Shown here: positions 16,634 to 24,369 of the stretch, piece by piece
Layout: each line of letters begins with the position of its first letter
How positions within the stretch are numbered: the first letter of the stretch is position 1
Assembly: GCF_002479325.1 (NCBI RefSeq)
Contig: NZ_DLMO01000059.1
Coordinates: 3,861 to 43,599 of the forward strand
Origin: Brevundimonas sp. UBA7534
GTDB lineage: Bacteria > Pseudomonadota > Alphaproteobacteria > Caulobacterales > Caulobacteraceae
DNA: 39,739 bases
Direction of reading: 5' to 3'
Translations under genes and position numbers: made by a program
The notes under the pieces: model-generated
Told to the model about the DNA's origin: nothing
What the model saw: only the letters and a program-made list of their open reading frames with translations
Database searches by the model: none

Positions 16634-17599
16634 TTACGCTCCCATACCGGACAGGGCCTCGACCAGCAGCGCGGCGAACAGCGCCATCAGATAGAGGATG
16701 GAGAAGGCGAACAGGTCGCGGGCCGGTTTGGCCTGGGCGCGCACGTCGTACAATGCGGCTTCGCGCCCCACCGCCTCGGCCTTGTCGGGCTCGTCGCCCG
16801 CGCGCGAGCGATAGAGCCGCAGCGCCAGCCCCAGGAAGCCCAGGCCGCCCAGCACCGATACGACCAGATAGACGGGCCCGCCCAGGCCGACCACGGCCGG
16901 GGCGATGGCGACGGGCACGAAGACCAGGCTGTAGATCAGGATTTGAAGGCGGGTGGACCGGGCGCCGCGCACCACCGGCATCATCGGAATGCCGGCCTTG
17001 GCGTAGTCGCCGGCCGAATACAGCGCCAGGGCCCAGCTGTGGGGCGGGGTCCACAGGAAGATGATGGCGAACAGCAGCCACGCCTGCCACGGCGCCTGGC
17101 CCGTCGCGGCGGCCCAGCCGATCACGGGAGGGAAGGCGCCCGCCGCCCCGCCGATGACGATGTTCTGGGGCGTCCGCCGCTTCAGCAGCAGGGTGTAGAA
17201 GCCGGCGTAATAGACGATGGTCAGGGCCAGCAGCCCGGCCGCCAGCCAGTTGGCGTTCATCCCCAAGAGCATGACCGAGAACAGACTCAGGATTACACCG
17301 AAGGCCATGGCCTCGTTCTTCCTGACCCGGCCGGCCGCGACGGGACGGCCGCGGGTGCGGCGCATCAGGGCGTCGGTCTCGCCCTCCAGCGCCATGTTCA
17401 GCGCCCCTGCGGCGCCGGCGCCCACGGCGATGCACAGCACGGCGATGGCCGCCACCAGCGGATTGACCGCGCCCGGCGCCACCACAAGACCGGTCGCCGC
17501 GGTGAACACCACCAGCGACATGACGCGCGGCTTCAGCAGCTGGAAATAGTCTTCCGGCTGGGCGGTGGACAGGACGGGGCGGGTCTGGGCGTCGGTCAT
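16634..17599 (-). CDS. ctaB: Protoheme IX farnesyltransferase (heme O synthase)
   Basis: CtaB (CyoE) attaches a farnesyl group to heme b to form heme O, the precursor of heme A used by aa3 oxidase. The 321-residue protein has about nine membrane helices. The UbiA-superfamily prenyl-diphosphate motif appears as NMALEGETDALMRRTRGRP, and the second as YTLLLKRRTPQN with GGAAGAFPPVIGW, then DYAKAGIPMMPVV. The ATG at 17599 is clear. A hairpin lies between ctaD and this gene, so its expression may be lower than that of the structural subunits. Confidence 0.96.
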   Translation of the reverse strand: MTDAQTRPVLSTAQPEDYFQLLKPRVMSLVVFTAATGLVVAPGAVNPLVAAIAVLCIAVGAGAAGALNMALEGETDALMRRTRGRPVAAGRVRKNEAMAFGVILSLFSVMLLGMNANWLAAGLLALTIVYYAGFYTLLLKRRTPQNIVIGGAAGAFPPVIGWAAATGQAPWQAWLLFAIIFLWTPPHSWALALYSAGDYAKAGIPMMPVVRGARSTRLQILIYSLVFVPVAIAPAVVGLGGPVYLVVSVLGGLGFLGLALRLYRSRAGDEPDKAEAVGREAALYDVRAQAKPARDLFAFSILYLMALFAALLVEALSGMGA

Positions 17600-17631
17600 G
17601 GTCGCGCGCGGCTTAGCATACCCAAAAGCGT

Positions 17632-17663
17632 AAGGCCGCCCCTTCGTCGGAAGAGGCGGCCTT
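17632..17663 (-). terminator. Hairpin between ctaD and ctaB
   Basis: Inverted repeat with AAGGCCGCC (17632-17640) and GGCGGCCTT (17655-17663) arms, extended inward by CTTC/GAAG. On the minus strand it follows the ctaD stop and is trailed by a short T-run (CTTTT); on the plus strand it is trailed by CTTTTT. It is likely a partial terminator that reduces transcription into the assembly genes. Confidence 0.75.
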
Positions 17664-17685
17664 CTTTTTCAGCAGGGACCGAGGC

Positions 17686-19338
17686 TCAGTGCTCTTCGGC
17701 CTTGACCACCGGCAGCTCGTTGAACTGGTGCTGCGGCGGGGGCGAGGACAGGGTCCACTCCAGGGTGGTGGCGCCTTCGCCCCACGGATTGGCCACGCCC
17801 TTGCGGCGACGGATGGCGGCCTCGGCCAGCATGACCAGGAAGACCACCACGCCCACCACGGTGATGGCGTAGCCGACCGAGGAGACGTGGTTCCACAGGG
17901 TGTAGGCCTCGGGATAGTCGATGTAGCGACGCGGCATCCCCTGCAGGCCCAGGAAGTGCTGCGGGAAGAAGATCACGTTCACGCCGACGAACATGATCCA
18001 GAAGTGCAGCTGGCCCAGGAACTCGTTGTACTTCACGCCGAACATCTTCTCGAACCAGTAGTAGAAGCCCGCGAAGATCGAGAAGATGGCGCCCAGCGAC
18101 AGCACATAGTGGAAGTGGGCCACCACGTAGTAGGTGTCGTGCAGGCTGTAGTCGATGCCGGCGTTCGACAGGACCACGCCGGTGACGCCGCCCAGGGTGA
18201 ACAGGAAGATGAAGCCCATCGCCCACAGCATCGGCGTCTTGAAGGTGATGGAGCCGCCCCACATGGTGGCGATCCAGCTGAAGATCTTCACCCCCGTCGG
18301 CACCGCGATGATCATCGTCGCGGCCACGAAATAGGCGCGCAGATTGATGCTCATGCCCACGGTGTACATGTGGTGCGCCCACACGATGAAGCCGATGAAG
18401 CCGATGGCGACCATGGCGTAGGCCATCGCCAGATAGCCGAAGATCGGCTTGCGGCTGAAGGTCGAGACGATGTGGCTGATGATGCCGAAGCCCGGCAGGA
18501 TCATGATGTACACTTCGGGGTGGCCGAAGAACCAGAACAGGTGCTGGTACATCACCGGGTCGCCGCCGCCGGCCGGATTGAAGAAGCTGGTGCCGAAGTT
18601 GCGGTCGGTCAGCAGCATGGTGATGGCGCCCGCCAGGACCGGCAGCGACAGCAGCAGCAGGAAGGCGGTGATCAACACGCCCCAGGCGAACAGCGGCATG
18701 CGGTGCAGGGTCATGCCCGGCGCGCGCATGTTGAAGATGGTGGTGATGAAGTTGATCGCGCCCAGGATCGAGCTGGCGCCCGCCACGTGCAACGAGAAGA
18801 TGGCCAGGTCGAAGGCCGGGCCGGTGTGGCCGGTGGTCGACAGCGGCGGATAGGCCGTCCAGCCACCGCCGAAGCCGCGTCCCGGTCCGCCGTCCACGAA
18901 CAGCGACAGGCACAGCAGCACAAAGGCGAAGAACAGCAGCCAGAAGGAGATGTTGTTCATGCGTGGGAACGCCATGTCCGGCGCTCCGATCATGATCGGC
19001 ACGAAATAGTTGGCGAAGCCGCCCATCGTCGCCGGCATGACCACGAAGAACACCATGATCAGGGCGTGCGCGGTGACGGTGACGTTGTAGCCGTGCTTGG
19101 AGGCCTCCACGAGGCCCAGCTGCTGGATGATGGTGCCTTCCTTGAACAGCTGGATGCCCGGCTCGGCCAGCTCCCAGCGGATCAGGCCGGACAGGGCGCC
19201 GCCGATCAGACCCGCGAAGATCGCGAAGCCCAGGTACAGCAGGCCGATGTCCTTGTGGTTGGTGGACAGGAACCAGCGGGTGAAGAAGCCCATCTTGTGA
19301 CCGTGGTCGTGGTCGTGGGCGGCGGCTGCGGTGGCCAT
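17686..19338 (-). CDS. ctaD: Cytochrome c oxidase subunit I (aa3 type)
   Basis: Catalytic subunit carrying heme a and the heme a3/CuB centre; it reduces oxygen to water and pumps protons across the inner membrane. The 550-residue protein has all key residues: H91 (heme a) in TAHALIMVFF, D121 at the D-channel entrance, H273, E275 and Y277 in GHPEVY, H322/H323 (CuB), K367 in TFKTPML (K-channel), and H408/H410 in HFHY (heme a3 and heme a). This is a canonical A-type heme-copper oxidase. The N-terminal stretch is rich in His and Asp. It starts 21 bases after ctaC ends. Confidence 0.98.
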   Translation of the reverse strand: MATAAAAHDHDHGHKMGFFTRWFLSTNHKDIGLLYLGFAIFAGLIGGALSGLIRWELAEPGIQLFKEGTIIQQLGLVEASKHGYNVTVTAHALIMVFFVVMPATMGGFANYFVPIMIGAPDMAFPRMNNISFWLLFFAFVLLCLSLFVDGGPGRGFGGGWTAYPPLSTTGHTGPAFDLAIFSLHVAGASSILGAINFITTIFNMRAPGMTLHRMPLFAWGVLITAFLLLLSLPVLAGAITMLLTDRNFGTSFFNPAGGGDPVMYQHLFWFFGHPEVYIMILPGFGIISHIVSTFSRKPIFGYLAMAYAMVAIGFIGFIVWAHHMYTVGMSINLRAYFVAATMIIAVPTGVKIFSWIATMWGGSITFKTPMLWAMGFIFLFTLGGVTGVVLSNAGIDYSLHDTYYVVAHFHYVLSLGAIFSIFAGFYYWFEKMFGVKYNEFLGQLHFWIMFVGVNVIFFPQHFLGLQGMPRRYIDYPEAYTLWNHVSSVGYAITVVGVVVFLVMLAEAAIRRRKGVANPWGEGATTLEWTLSSPPPQHQFNELPVVKAEEH

Positions 19339-19359
19339 GCTCGTCTCAGCCTCTCGCGA

Positions 19360-20403
19360 TTACTGAGCCGCCGGCGCGGCGGCCGGGGCGGGTTGGGCGG
19401 CGACGGCCGGGGCCGTCGGGGTCGTGGCGGTCTGGGCGGTCGGGATCGAGGTTCCGCCAGCTTCGGGGCCGGTGGTGGCCTGGCCCACGACCGGCGCGCC
19501 GGTCGTGCCGGCCTGCGCCTGGGCGGCCGAACCGCCCGCGGCGGCGACCGCCGGCGGGGTCATGGAGCCGCCCTTGGAGGCGACCCAGCGCTCGAACTCG
19601 GCCTGGGTCACGACGTTGATCTGGATCGGCATGAAGGCGTGGTCGACGCCGCACAGCTCCGAGCACTGGCCGTAGAAGACGCCGGTGCGCTCGGCCTTGA
19701 ACCAGGTCTCGTTGACCTTGCCGGGGATGGCGTCGGTCTTCAGGCCGAAGGCCGGCAGGCCGACCGAGTGGATGACGTCGGCGGCGGTGATCAGCAGGCG
19801 GACGGTCTTGCCCACCGGCACGACCATCGGCTCGTCCGCGGCCAGGCGATAGGGAACGCCGCGCGCCTTCGCCTCATCTTCCGGCAGCATGTTGGAGATG
19901 TATTCCGAGACGCTCTGGTCCGGATATTCATAGGCCCAGTTCCACTGGTTGCCCGTGACCTTCACCGTCACGTCCGGCTCGGGCATGTCGTGATAGGCGA
20001 ACAGCAGGCGGAACGAAAACAGCGAGATGAACAGCAGGATCACCACCGGCGCGACCGTCCAGATGATCTCGATGGTGGTGTTGTGGCTCCACCGGGCGGG
20101 CGTCGGATTGCTGCGCTTGTTATAGCGGATGACGATCCATACCAGCAGGCCCAGCACCAGCAGGGTGATGGCCACGATGATCGGCAGCAGGATCACGTCG
20201 TGGAAGAAATGCGCGTCGTGCTTCAGCGGCGAAGCGGCCGGTTGCAGCCCGATGCCCCCCGGCGTCGGCTGTCCCATCAGATCCTGCGCCCAGGTCGGCG
20301 CGGCGGAAAAGATCGCCAGGCCGGCGCCAAGAACGGCCGTCGCGACGGCGCCCTTGAGCGTTCCTCGGGCTCCCGTGCCCATCCCCATCAGAGAAGTCCC
20401 CAT
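19360..20403 (-). CDS. ctaC: Cytochrome c oxidase subunit II
   Basis: Subunit II accepts electrons from cytochrome c through the binuclear CuA centre. It has a signal peptide ending near TWAQ (residue 40), two membrane helices (about 68-92 and 113-135) and a periplasmic cupredoxin domain. CuA ligands are intact: H212, C247, E249, C251, H255 and M258, in VIHSVGLP and CSELCGVDHAFM. A Pro/Ala/Thr/Gly-rich tail of about 70 residues (277-347) follows, longer than usual. The ATG at 20403 is used; 20388 has a better GGGGA upstream, and a TTG at 20442 is also in frame. First gene of the oxidase operon. Confidence 0.97.
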   Translation of the reverse strand: MGTSLMGMGTGARGTLKGAVATAVLGAGLAIFSAAPTWAQDLMGQPTPGGIGLQPAASPLKHDAHFFHDVILLPIIVAITLLVLGLLVWIVIRYNKRSNPTPARWSHNTTIEIIWTVAPVVILLFISLFSFRLLFAYHDMPEPDVTVKVTGNQWNWAYEYPDQSVSEYISNMLPEDEAKARGVPYRLAADEPMVVPVGKTVRLLITAADVIHSVGLPAFGLKTDAIPGKVNETWFKAERTGVFYGQCSELCGVDHAFMPIQINVVTQAEFERWVASKGGSMTPPAVAAAGGSAAQAQAGTTGAPVVGQATTGPEAGGTSIPTAQTATTPTAPAVAAQPAPAAAPAAQ

Positions 20404-20423
20404 AAAACCGTTTTGCAGCAGAC

Positions 20424-20444
20424 ACTTGCGAATGAATCGCAAGT
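20424..20444. promoter_or_regulatory. Perfect palindrome upstream of ctaC
   Basis: ACTTGCGA and TCGCAAGT arms of 8 bp flank a 5-base centre, 21 bases upstream of the ctaC ATG in the gap shared with the divergent PadR-family gene. It could be a repressor operator or a hairpin in the ctaC leader. No protein has been shown to bind it; the role is inferred from position and symmetry. Confidence 0.5.
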
Positions 20445-20642
20445 AATCACGCTGGCGCGATTCCCACGCCCGGCGCTGTGGCGTCCCTATCGGATCGTTT
20501 TCGGCTTGCCAAGCAACAACACCCTCCCCGGCCGCAAACCCGCCGTTCGGCGGCCACGATTAAATCGCTGTCATGTTTTCACAGCTACCTTGCGTCACCA
20601 GATACCTTGCCGTATCCAATCTCCATCACAGGAGAGATCGAG

Positions 20643-21008
20643 GTGCCTGAAACCATCGAGATACAGCTGAAGAAGGGGGTGCTGGGACTGTGCGTCCTGG
20701 CCCTGCTGAACCGGGCGGACAGCTACGCCTACGAGATCGCCAGCCGCCTGTCGGACGCGATCGACATGGGCGAAGGGACCATCTACCCGCTGATGCGCCG
20801 GATGCAGGGCGACGGTCTGGTCGAGACCTATCTGGTCGAATCCTCGTCCGGCCCGTCGCGCAAATACTACCGTCTGACCGACGCGGGACGCGCGGCCCTG
20901 GCTGCCCAGAGCGACGAATGGACCGCGTTCACCCGCGCCGTCGACGCCGTGGTGGCCGCGCCCGACGCCGCCCCGCCTCATCAAGATCAACCGGAGGGAG
21001 CCCAATGA
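20643..21008 (+). CDS. PadR family transcriptional regulator
   Basis: This 121-residue protein is a PadR-type winged-helix regulator. LKKGVLGLCVLALL starts the N-terminal helix, YAYEIASRLSDA follows, and the wing region reads GEGTIYPLMRRMQGDGLV with GPSRKYYRLTDAGR, all diagnostic. PadR proteins usually repress neighbouring genes and are released by a ligand or envelope signal. The GTG at 20643 has GGAGAG at 20631-20636. Its stop overlaps the next start (ATGA), forming an operon with DUF1700 and DUF2807 genes. It is transcribed divergently from ctaC. Confidence 0.93.
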   Translation: MPETIEIQLKKGVLGLCVLALLNRADSYAYEIASRLSDAIDMGEGTIYPLMRRMQGDGLVETYLVESSSGPSRKYYRLTDAGRAALAAQSDEWTAFTRAVDAVVAAPDAAPPHQDQPEGAQ

Positions 21009-21598
21009 CGCGCGCGGAATTCATCGCCCGTCTGAAGAACGGCCTGGTCGGCCTGCCGACCACGACCGCCAACGACATCGTCGCCGACTACGAGACCCAT
21101 TTCGAGGACGGCCTGGCCGCCGGCCGCACCGAGGCCGAGGTGGCCGCCGCGCTGGGCGACCCCGCCCGACTGGCCCGCGAATTGAAGGCCGAAGCCGGCA
21201 TCCAGCGCTGGGCCCAGGAGAAGAACCCCTCGGCCGCCGCGGCCGCGGTCTTCGCCGTCCTGGGTCTGGGGGCCATCGACATCCTGATCCTGCTGCCCAT
21301 CCTGATGGGCGTGGTGGGCACGCTGTTCGGCTTCTTCATCGCCGCCATCGCCCTGTTCTTCGTGGGCGGCGGGGTGATGGTCGCGGGACCCTTCGCCGGC
21401 TTCCCCGGCGGCCCGCTGGCGGCGATCCTGATGGGATTGGGTTTGATGGCCGGGGCGGTCTTCATCGGCGCCCTGCTGACCATCGTGACCGTCTGGCTGG
21501 TCAACGGCCTGGTCTGGTTCGCCCGCCTGCACTACCGGCTGCTGAAGCCGGCCCTGCAACCTGAAACCTCCACTCCGGTCATGGGAGCCTCGGCATGA
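21005..21598 (+). CDS. DUF1700 family membrane protein
   Basis: This 197-residue protein has a soluble N-terminal segment of DUF1700 type (MTRAEFIARLKNGLVGLP, DIVADYETHFEDGLAAGRTE, then ALGDPARLARELKAE). About four hydrophobic segments follow between residues 78 and 180. DUF1700 proteins regularly follow PadR regulators and are thought to act in envelope or membrane stress control, but no activity is established. It is coupled at both ends: its ATG overlaps the PadR stop and its TGA overlaps the next ATG. Confidence 0.92.
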   Translation: MTRAEFIARLKNGLVGLPTTTANDIVADYETHFEDGLAAGRTEAEVAAALGDPARLARELKAEAGIQRWAQEKNPSAAAAAVFAVLGLGAIDILILLPILMGVVGTLFGFFIAAIALFFVGGGVMVAGPFAGFPGGPLAAILMGLGLMAGAVFIGALLTIVTVWLVNGLVWFARLHYRLLKPALQPETSTPVMGASA

Positions 21599-22374
21599 TC
21601 CGCACCCTGTTCATCATCGCCGGCGCCGCCCTGGTGCTCTGCGTCGCGGCCCTGGGCGGGGCGGTGGCCCTGGGCGGCTCCGATCTGCAGCGCCACGGCT
21701 GGGCCTGGACCATCCGCAACGATAACGGCGAAAGCGTCCGCATCGAACGGGTGCGCGGCGACGACGCCGACCTGGGTCCGACCGTGACCCGGACCCTGGC
21801 CTGGGACGGCGGGCGCGCCCTGCGCGTCGAATCCGCCATCGACGTCGACTATGTCCAGGGCGACGCGGCCAGCGTCGTGATCACCGGCCCCAAGGGCGTC
21901 GCTGATCGGGTGCGTCTGGAGAACGGCCGGCTGTTCCTGGCTGACGGCCAGGAAAGCGCCATCGTCACCTGGAATCGTCACGGCGTGAACGGGCGCTCCG
22001 AGAGCGACGAACTGCGCGTGGTCGTCACAGCGCCGGACGTGGATCGCTTCGAGGTCAACGGCTCGGGCGAACTGTCCATCACCGGATACGACCGCCCCGC
22101 CCTGGCCATCGACATCGCCGGTTCGGCCAAGGTCCAGGCCTCTGGGCGCACCGACGCCCTGGATCTGGACATCTCCGGCTCGGGCGACGCCGACCTGGAG
22201 GATTTGGCGACCGGAACCGCCAAGGTCGACCTGTCCGGCTCCGGCGACGCCCGCATCGCCCCGACCGGCGAGACCGCCGTCAGCATTTCCGGCTCGGGCG
22301 ACGTGGCCCTGACCGACCGTCCGTCCAAGCTGACCACCGACATCGCCGGCTCCGGCGACGTCTATCAGGACTGA
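21595..22374 (+). CDS. DUF2807 (GIN-domain) beta-repeat exported protein
   Basis: This 259-residue protein has an N-terminal hydrophobic anchor or signal (about residues 3-26) and a C-terminal DUF2807 domain, the putative head GIN domain related to DUF4097. The C-terminal half is a beta-helix-like repeat of about 20 residues marked by DISGSGDADL, DLSGSGDARI, SISGSGDVAL and DIAGSGDVYQD. It is probably periplasmic or surface-located and partners the DUF1700 protein. Ligand and function are unknown. Last gene of the PadR operon; a hairpin follows. Confidence 0.9.
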   Translation: MIRTLFIIAGAALVLCVAALGGAVALGGSDLQRHGWAWTIRNDNGESVRIERVRGDDADLGPTVTRTLAWDGGRALRVESAIDVDYVQGDAASVVITGPKGVADRVRLENGRLFLADGQESAIVTWNRHGVNGRSESDELRVVVTAPDVDRFEVNGSGELSITGYDRPALAIDIAGSAKVQASGRTDALDLDISGSGDADLEDLATGTAKVDLSGSGDARIAPTGETAVSISGSGDVALTDRPSKLTTDIAGSGDVYQD

Positions 22375-22396
22375 GGCCGCCTCTGCCCCCCTGCGC

Positions 22397-22423
22397 CCTC
22401 CCCGTGGCTCGACCATGGGGAGG
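22397..22423 (+). terminator. Hairpin after the PadR operon
   Basis: CCTCCCCGTGG and CCATGGGGAGG arms form an 11-bp stem with one G-T pair and a 5-base loop, 22 bases after the DUF2807 stop. There is no U-run. The CCTCCCC/GGGGAGG core recurs in the repeats at 31236-31257 and 36229-36363, so this may be a member of a dispersed palindrome family acting as a transcript end. Confidence 0.55.
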
Positions 22424-22504
22424 AACGCGCTTGTGAGTGCAGCCAGGGCGCGTCAGGGCGGCCACGCCTTCACCCCCTCGTCCATTCCGGCTAAGTCATC
22501 GGCC

Positions 22505-23536
22505 ATGACCTTCGCCCCCCTTCCCGACGCCGGCGCCAACTGGGTCGACCGGCACGCGCCGGAGGGACTGAAGCCGTGGCTGAAGCTGGGGCGGTTCGAC
22601 CGGCCGATCGGCATATGGCTGCTGCTGCTGCCGGGCTGGCAGGGGATCGCCCTGGCCCTGGCCCAGTATCGCCAGCCGCCCGGCCTGTATCATCTTTGGC
22701 TGTTCGTCGGCTTCGCGATCGGCGCCTGCCTGATGCGGGCGGCGGGCTGCGCCTTCAACGACATCGTCGACCGGGACTTCGACGCCCGGGTCGCCCGCAC
22801 CGCCCAGCGCCCGATCCCGTCCGGGCGCATCAGCGTCAAACAGGCCTGGGCCTTCGTCGTCGGCTGCAGCCTGATCAGCCTGCTGATCCTGCTGACCCTT
22901 CCCGTAATCGCCATAGTGCTCGGCGTCGGCTCCCTGGCCCTGGTCGCGGCCTATCCGTTCATGAAGAGGATCACCTGGTGGCCCCAGGCCTGGCTGGGCA
23001 TGACCTTCAACTGGGGCGCCCTGATGGGGTTCGCCGCCGCCCTGCCCCTGGCCGCCGCGGCCCTGCTGCCCCCCGAGATGGCCGGCGAGTTCCGCCCCTT
23101 CCTGTGGTCGCCGCCCGCTGACAGCGACCATGCCGTGGCGCTGGCCGGGCAGGCTTACGCCCCCGCCGTGCTGCTGTGGATCGGGGGGGTGTTCTGGACC
23201 CTGGGCTACGACACCATCTACGCCCTGCAGGACATCGAGGACGACGCCATGGTCGGGGTGAAATCCTCGGCGCGGCGGCTGGCGTCGGCGGTCCGACCGG
23301 GCGTCGCCGTCTTCTACGGCCTGGCCGTGGCCTTCGCCGCCCTGGCGGGCGCGGCGGCCGGACTGGGGCCGATGTTCGCCCTGGGCGCGCTGGCCTACGC
23401 CGGCCATCTGGCGCTGCAGGTTCGCCGGATCGACCGCGACGACCCGGCGCTGGCGTTGCGTCTGTTCAAGTCAAATCGCGAGGCCGGGCTGATCCTGCTC
23501 GGCGCCGTCGCCCTCGGTTTTGTCGGCCTGTCATGA
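22505..23536 (+). CDS. ubiA: 4-hydroxybenzoate polyprenyltransferase UbiA
   Basis: UbiA joins a polyprenyl chain to 4-hydroxybenzoate, the first membrane step of ubiquinone synthesis. The 343-residue protein has about nine membrane helices. The first Asp-rich motif is NDIVDRDFD (residues 85-93); the second is YDTIYALQDIEDD (235-247) followed by VGVKSSA. Length is slightly above the usual 290-320 because of an N-terminal extension ahead of LKLGRFDRPIGIWLLLLP. The ATG at 22505 has no strong ribosome site. The next gene starts right at its stop. Confidence 0.95.
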   Translation: MTFAPLPDAGANWVDRHAPEGLKPWLKLGRFDRPIGIWLLLLPGWQGIALALAQYRQPPGLYHLWLFVGFAIGACLMRAAGCAFNDIVDRDFDARVARTAQRPIPSGRISVKQAWAFVVGCSLISLLILLTLPVIAIVLGVGSLALVAAYPFMKRITWWPQAWLGMTFNWGALMGFAAALPLAAAALLPPEMAGEFRPFLWSPPADSDHAVALAGQAYAPAVLLWIGGVFWTLGYDTIYALQDIEDDAMVGVKSSARRLASAVRPGVAVFYGLAVAFAALAGAAAGLGPMFALGALAYAGHLALQVRRIDRDDPALALRLFKSNREAGLILLGAVALGFVGLS

Positions 23537-23547
23537 AGGAGTTTCGC

Positions 23548-24369
23548 ATGACCCTCCCCGTCCGCACCCTGTTCCTGACCGCTGCGGTGGCCGCCAGCCT
23601 GGCGGCCTGCCAGCGACGCGAGGACAAGGCCGATGCGCCCCCGGCGCCCGCCGCCACGCCCCCGGCGACGGCGGGCGCGCCGATGGCCTTCGACGACAAG
23701 ACCCAGTACGCCAGCGTCAAGCTGACCCTGCCGGCGGCGGTGAAGGGCCAGCCGGACCTGCACGCCCCCATCTATGCGGCGGCGGTGCGCGACCTGAAGC
23801 AGTTCGAGGAAGGCGCGCAGGCCGACCTGAGCGAGGCCGGCGGCGGCCCCAACCCCTATGAGAAGTCGATCGCCTATGCGCCGGGCGGCGAGACGGCGCG
23901 GCTGTTCAGCCTGGCGCGCACCGATTTCGAGTTCACGGGCGGCGCCCATCCCAACACCAGCTTCTCGGCCGTGCTGTGGGACAAGGCGCAGAAGAAGCGG
24001 CTGGGCTTCGCCGACCTGTTCCGCCCCGGCGCGGACCTGTCCGTGCTGGACAAGGCCCTGTGCGACGCCGCCAACGCCGCCAAGCAGGCCCGCTCGCCGG
24101 GATCGGAGCGCGCCACCCTGGACGGCAAGATGTGGACCTGCCCCAAGGCGGTGGCCACGCCCTTCATCCTGGCACCCGGACAGACGCCGGGACAGGCGGG
24201 CGGCGCGACCTTCCTGATCGGCGCCTATCAGATCGGCCCCTATTCGGACGGCTACTACTGGGTGACGGTGCCGCAGGACGCCTTCCGCGCCCTGCTGAAC
24301 CCCGCCTATGCCGACCAGTTCGGCGGCGCGCCCGTCAAGTCCGGCGACGTGACGCCCAAGGCCGGCTAG
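23548..24369 (+). CDS. DUF3298/DUF4163-type lipoprotein
   Basis: This 273-residue protein is a probable lipoprotein: the leader MTLPVRTLFLTAAVAASLAAC ends in the lipobox LAAC, followed by a Pro/Ala-rich linker to about residue 45. The mature part has the DUF4163/DUF3298 (RsiV-like) pattern, with YEKSIAYAP, DFEFTGGAHPNTSF and a C-terminal YSDGYYWVTVPQDAF. Such domains occur in anti-sigma factors and lysozyme-binding proteins. AAGGAG at 23536-23541 favours the ATG at 23548 over the one at 23533 that overlaps the ubiA stop. Its TAG overlaps the convergent gene's TAG. Confidence 0.88.
   Translation: MTLPVRTLFLTAAVAASLAACQRREDKADAPPAPAATPPATAGAPMAFDDKTQYASVKLTLPAAVKGQPDLHAPIYAAAVRDLKQFEEGAQADLSEAGGGPNPYEKSIAYAPGGETARLFSLARTDFEFTGGAHPNTSFSAVLWDKAQKKRLGFADLFRPGADLSVLDKALCDAANAAKQARSPGSERATLDGKMWTCPKAVATPFILAPGQTPGQAGGATFLIGAYQIGPYSDGYYWVTVPQDAFRALLNPAYADQFGGAPVKSGDVTPKAG

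Noticed and set aside
17689..20670. 993-codon open frame on the plus strand across the oxidase genes
   Set aside because: It lies antisense to ctaD and ctaC, whose catalytic residues are all intact. Its product is a His/Gln/Asp-rich composition typical of the reverse of high-GC membrane genes and matches no family.
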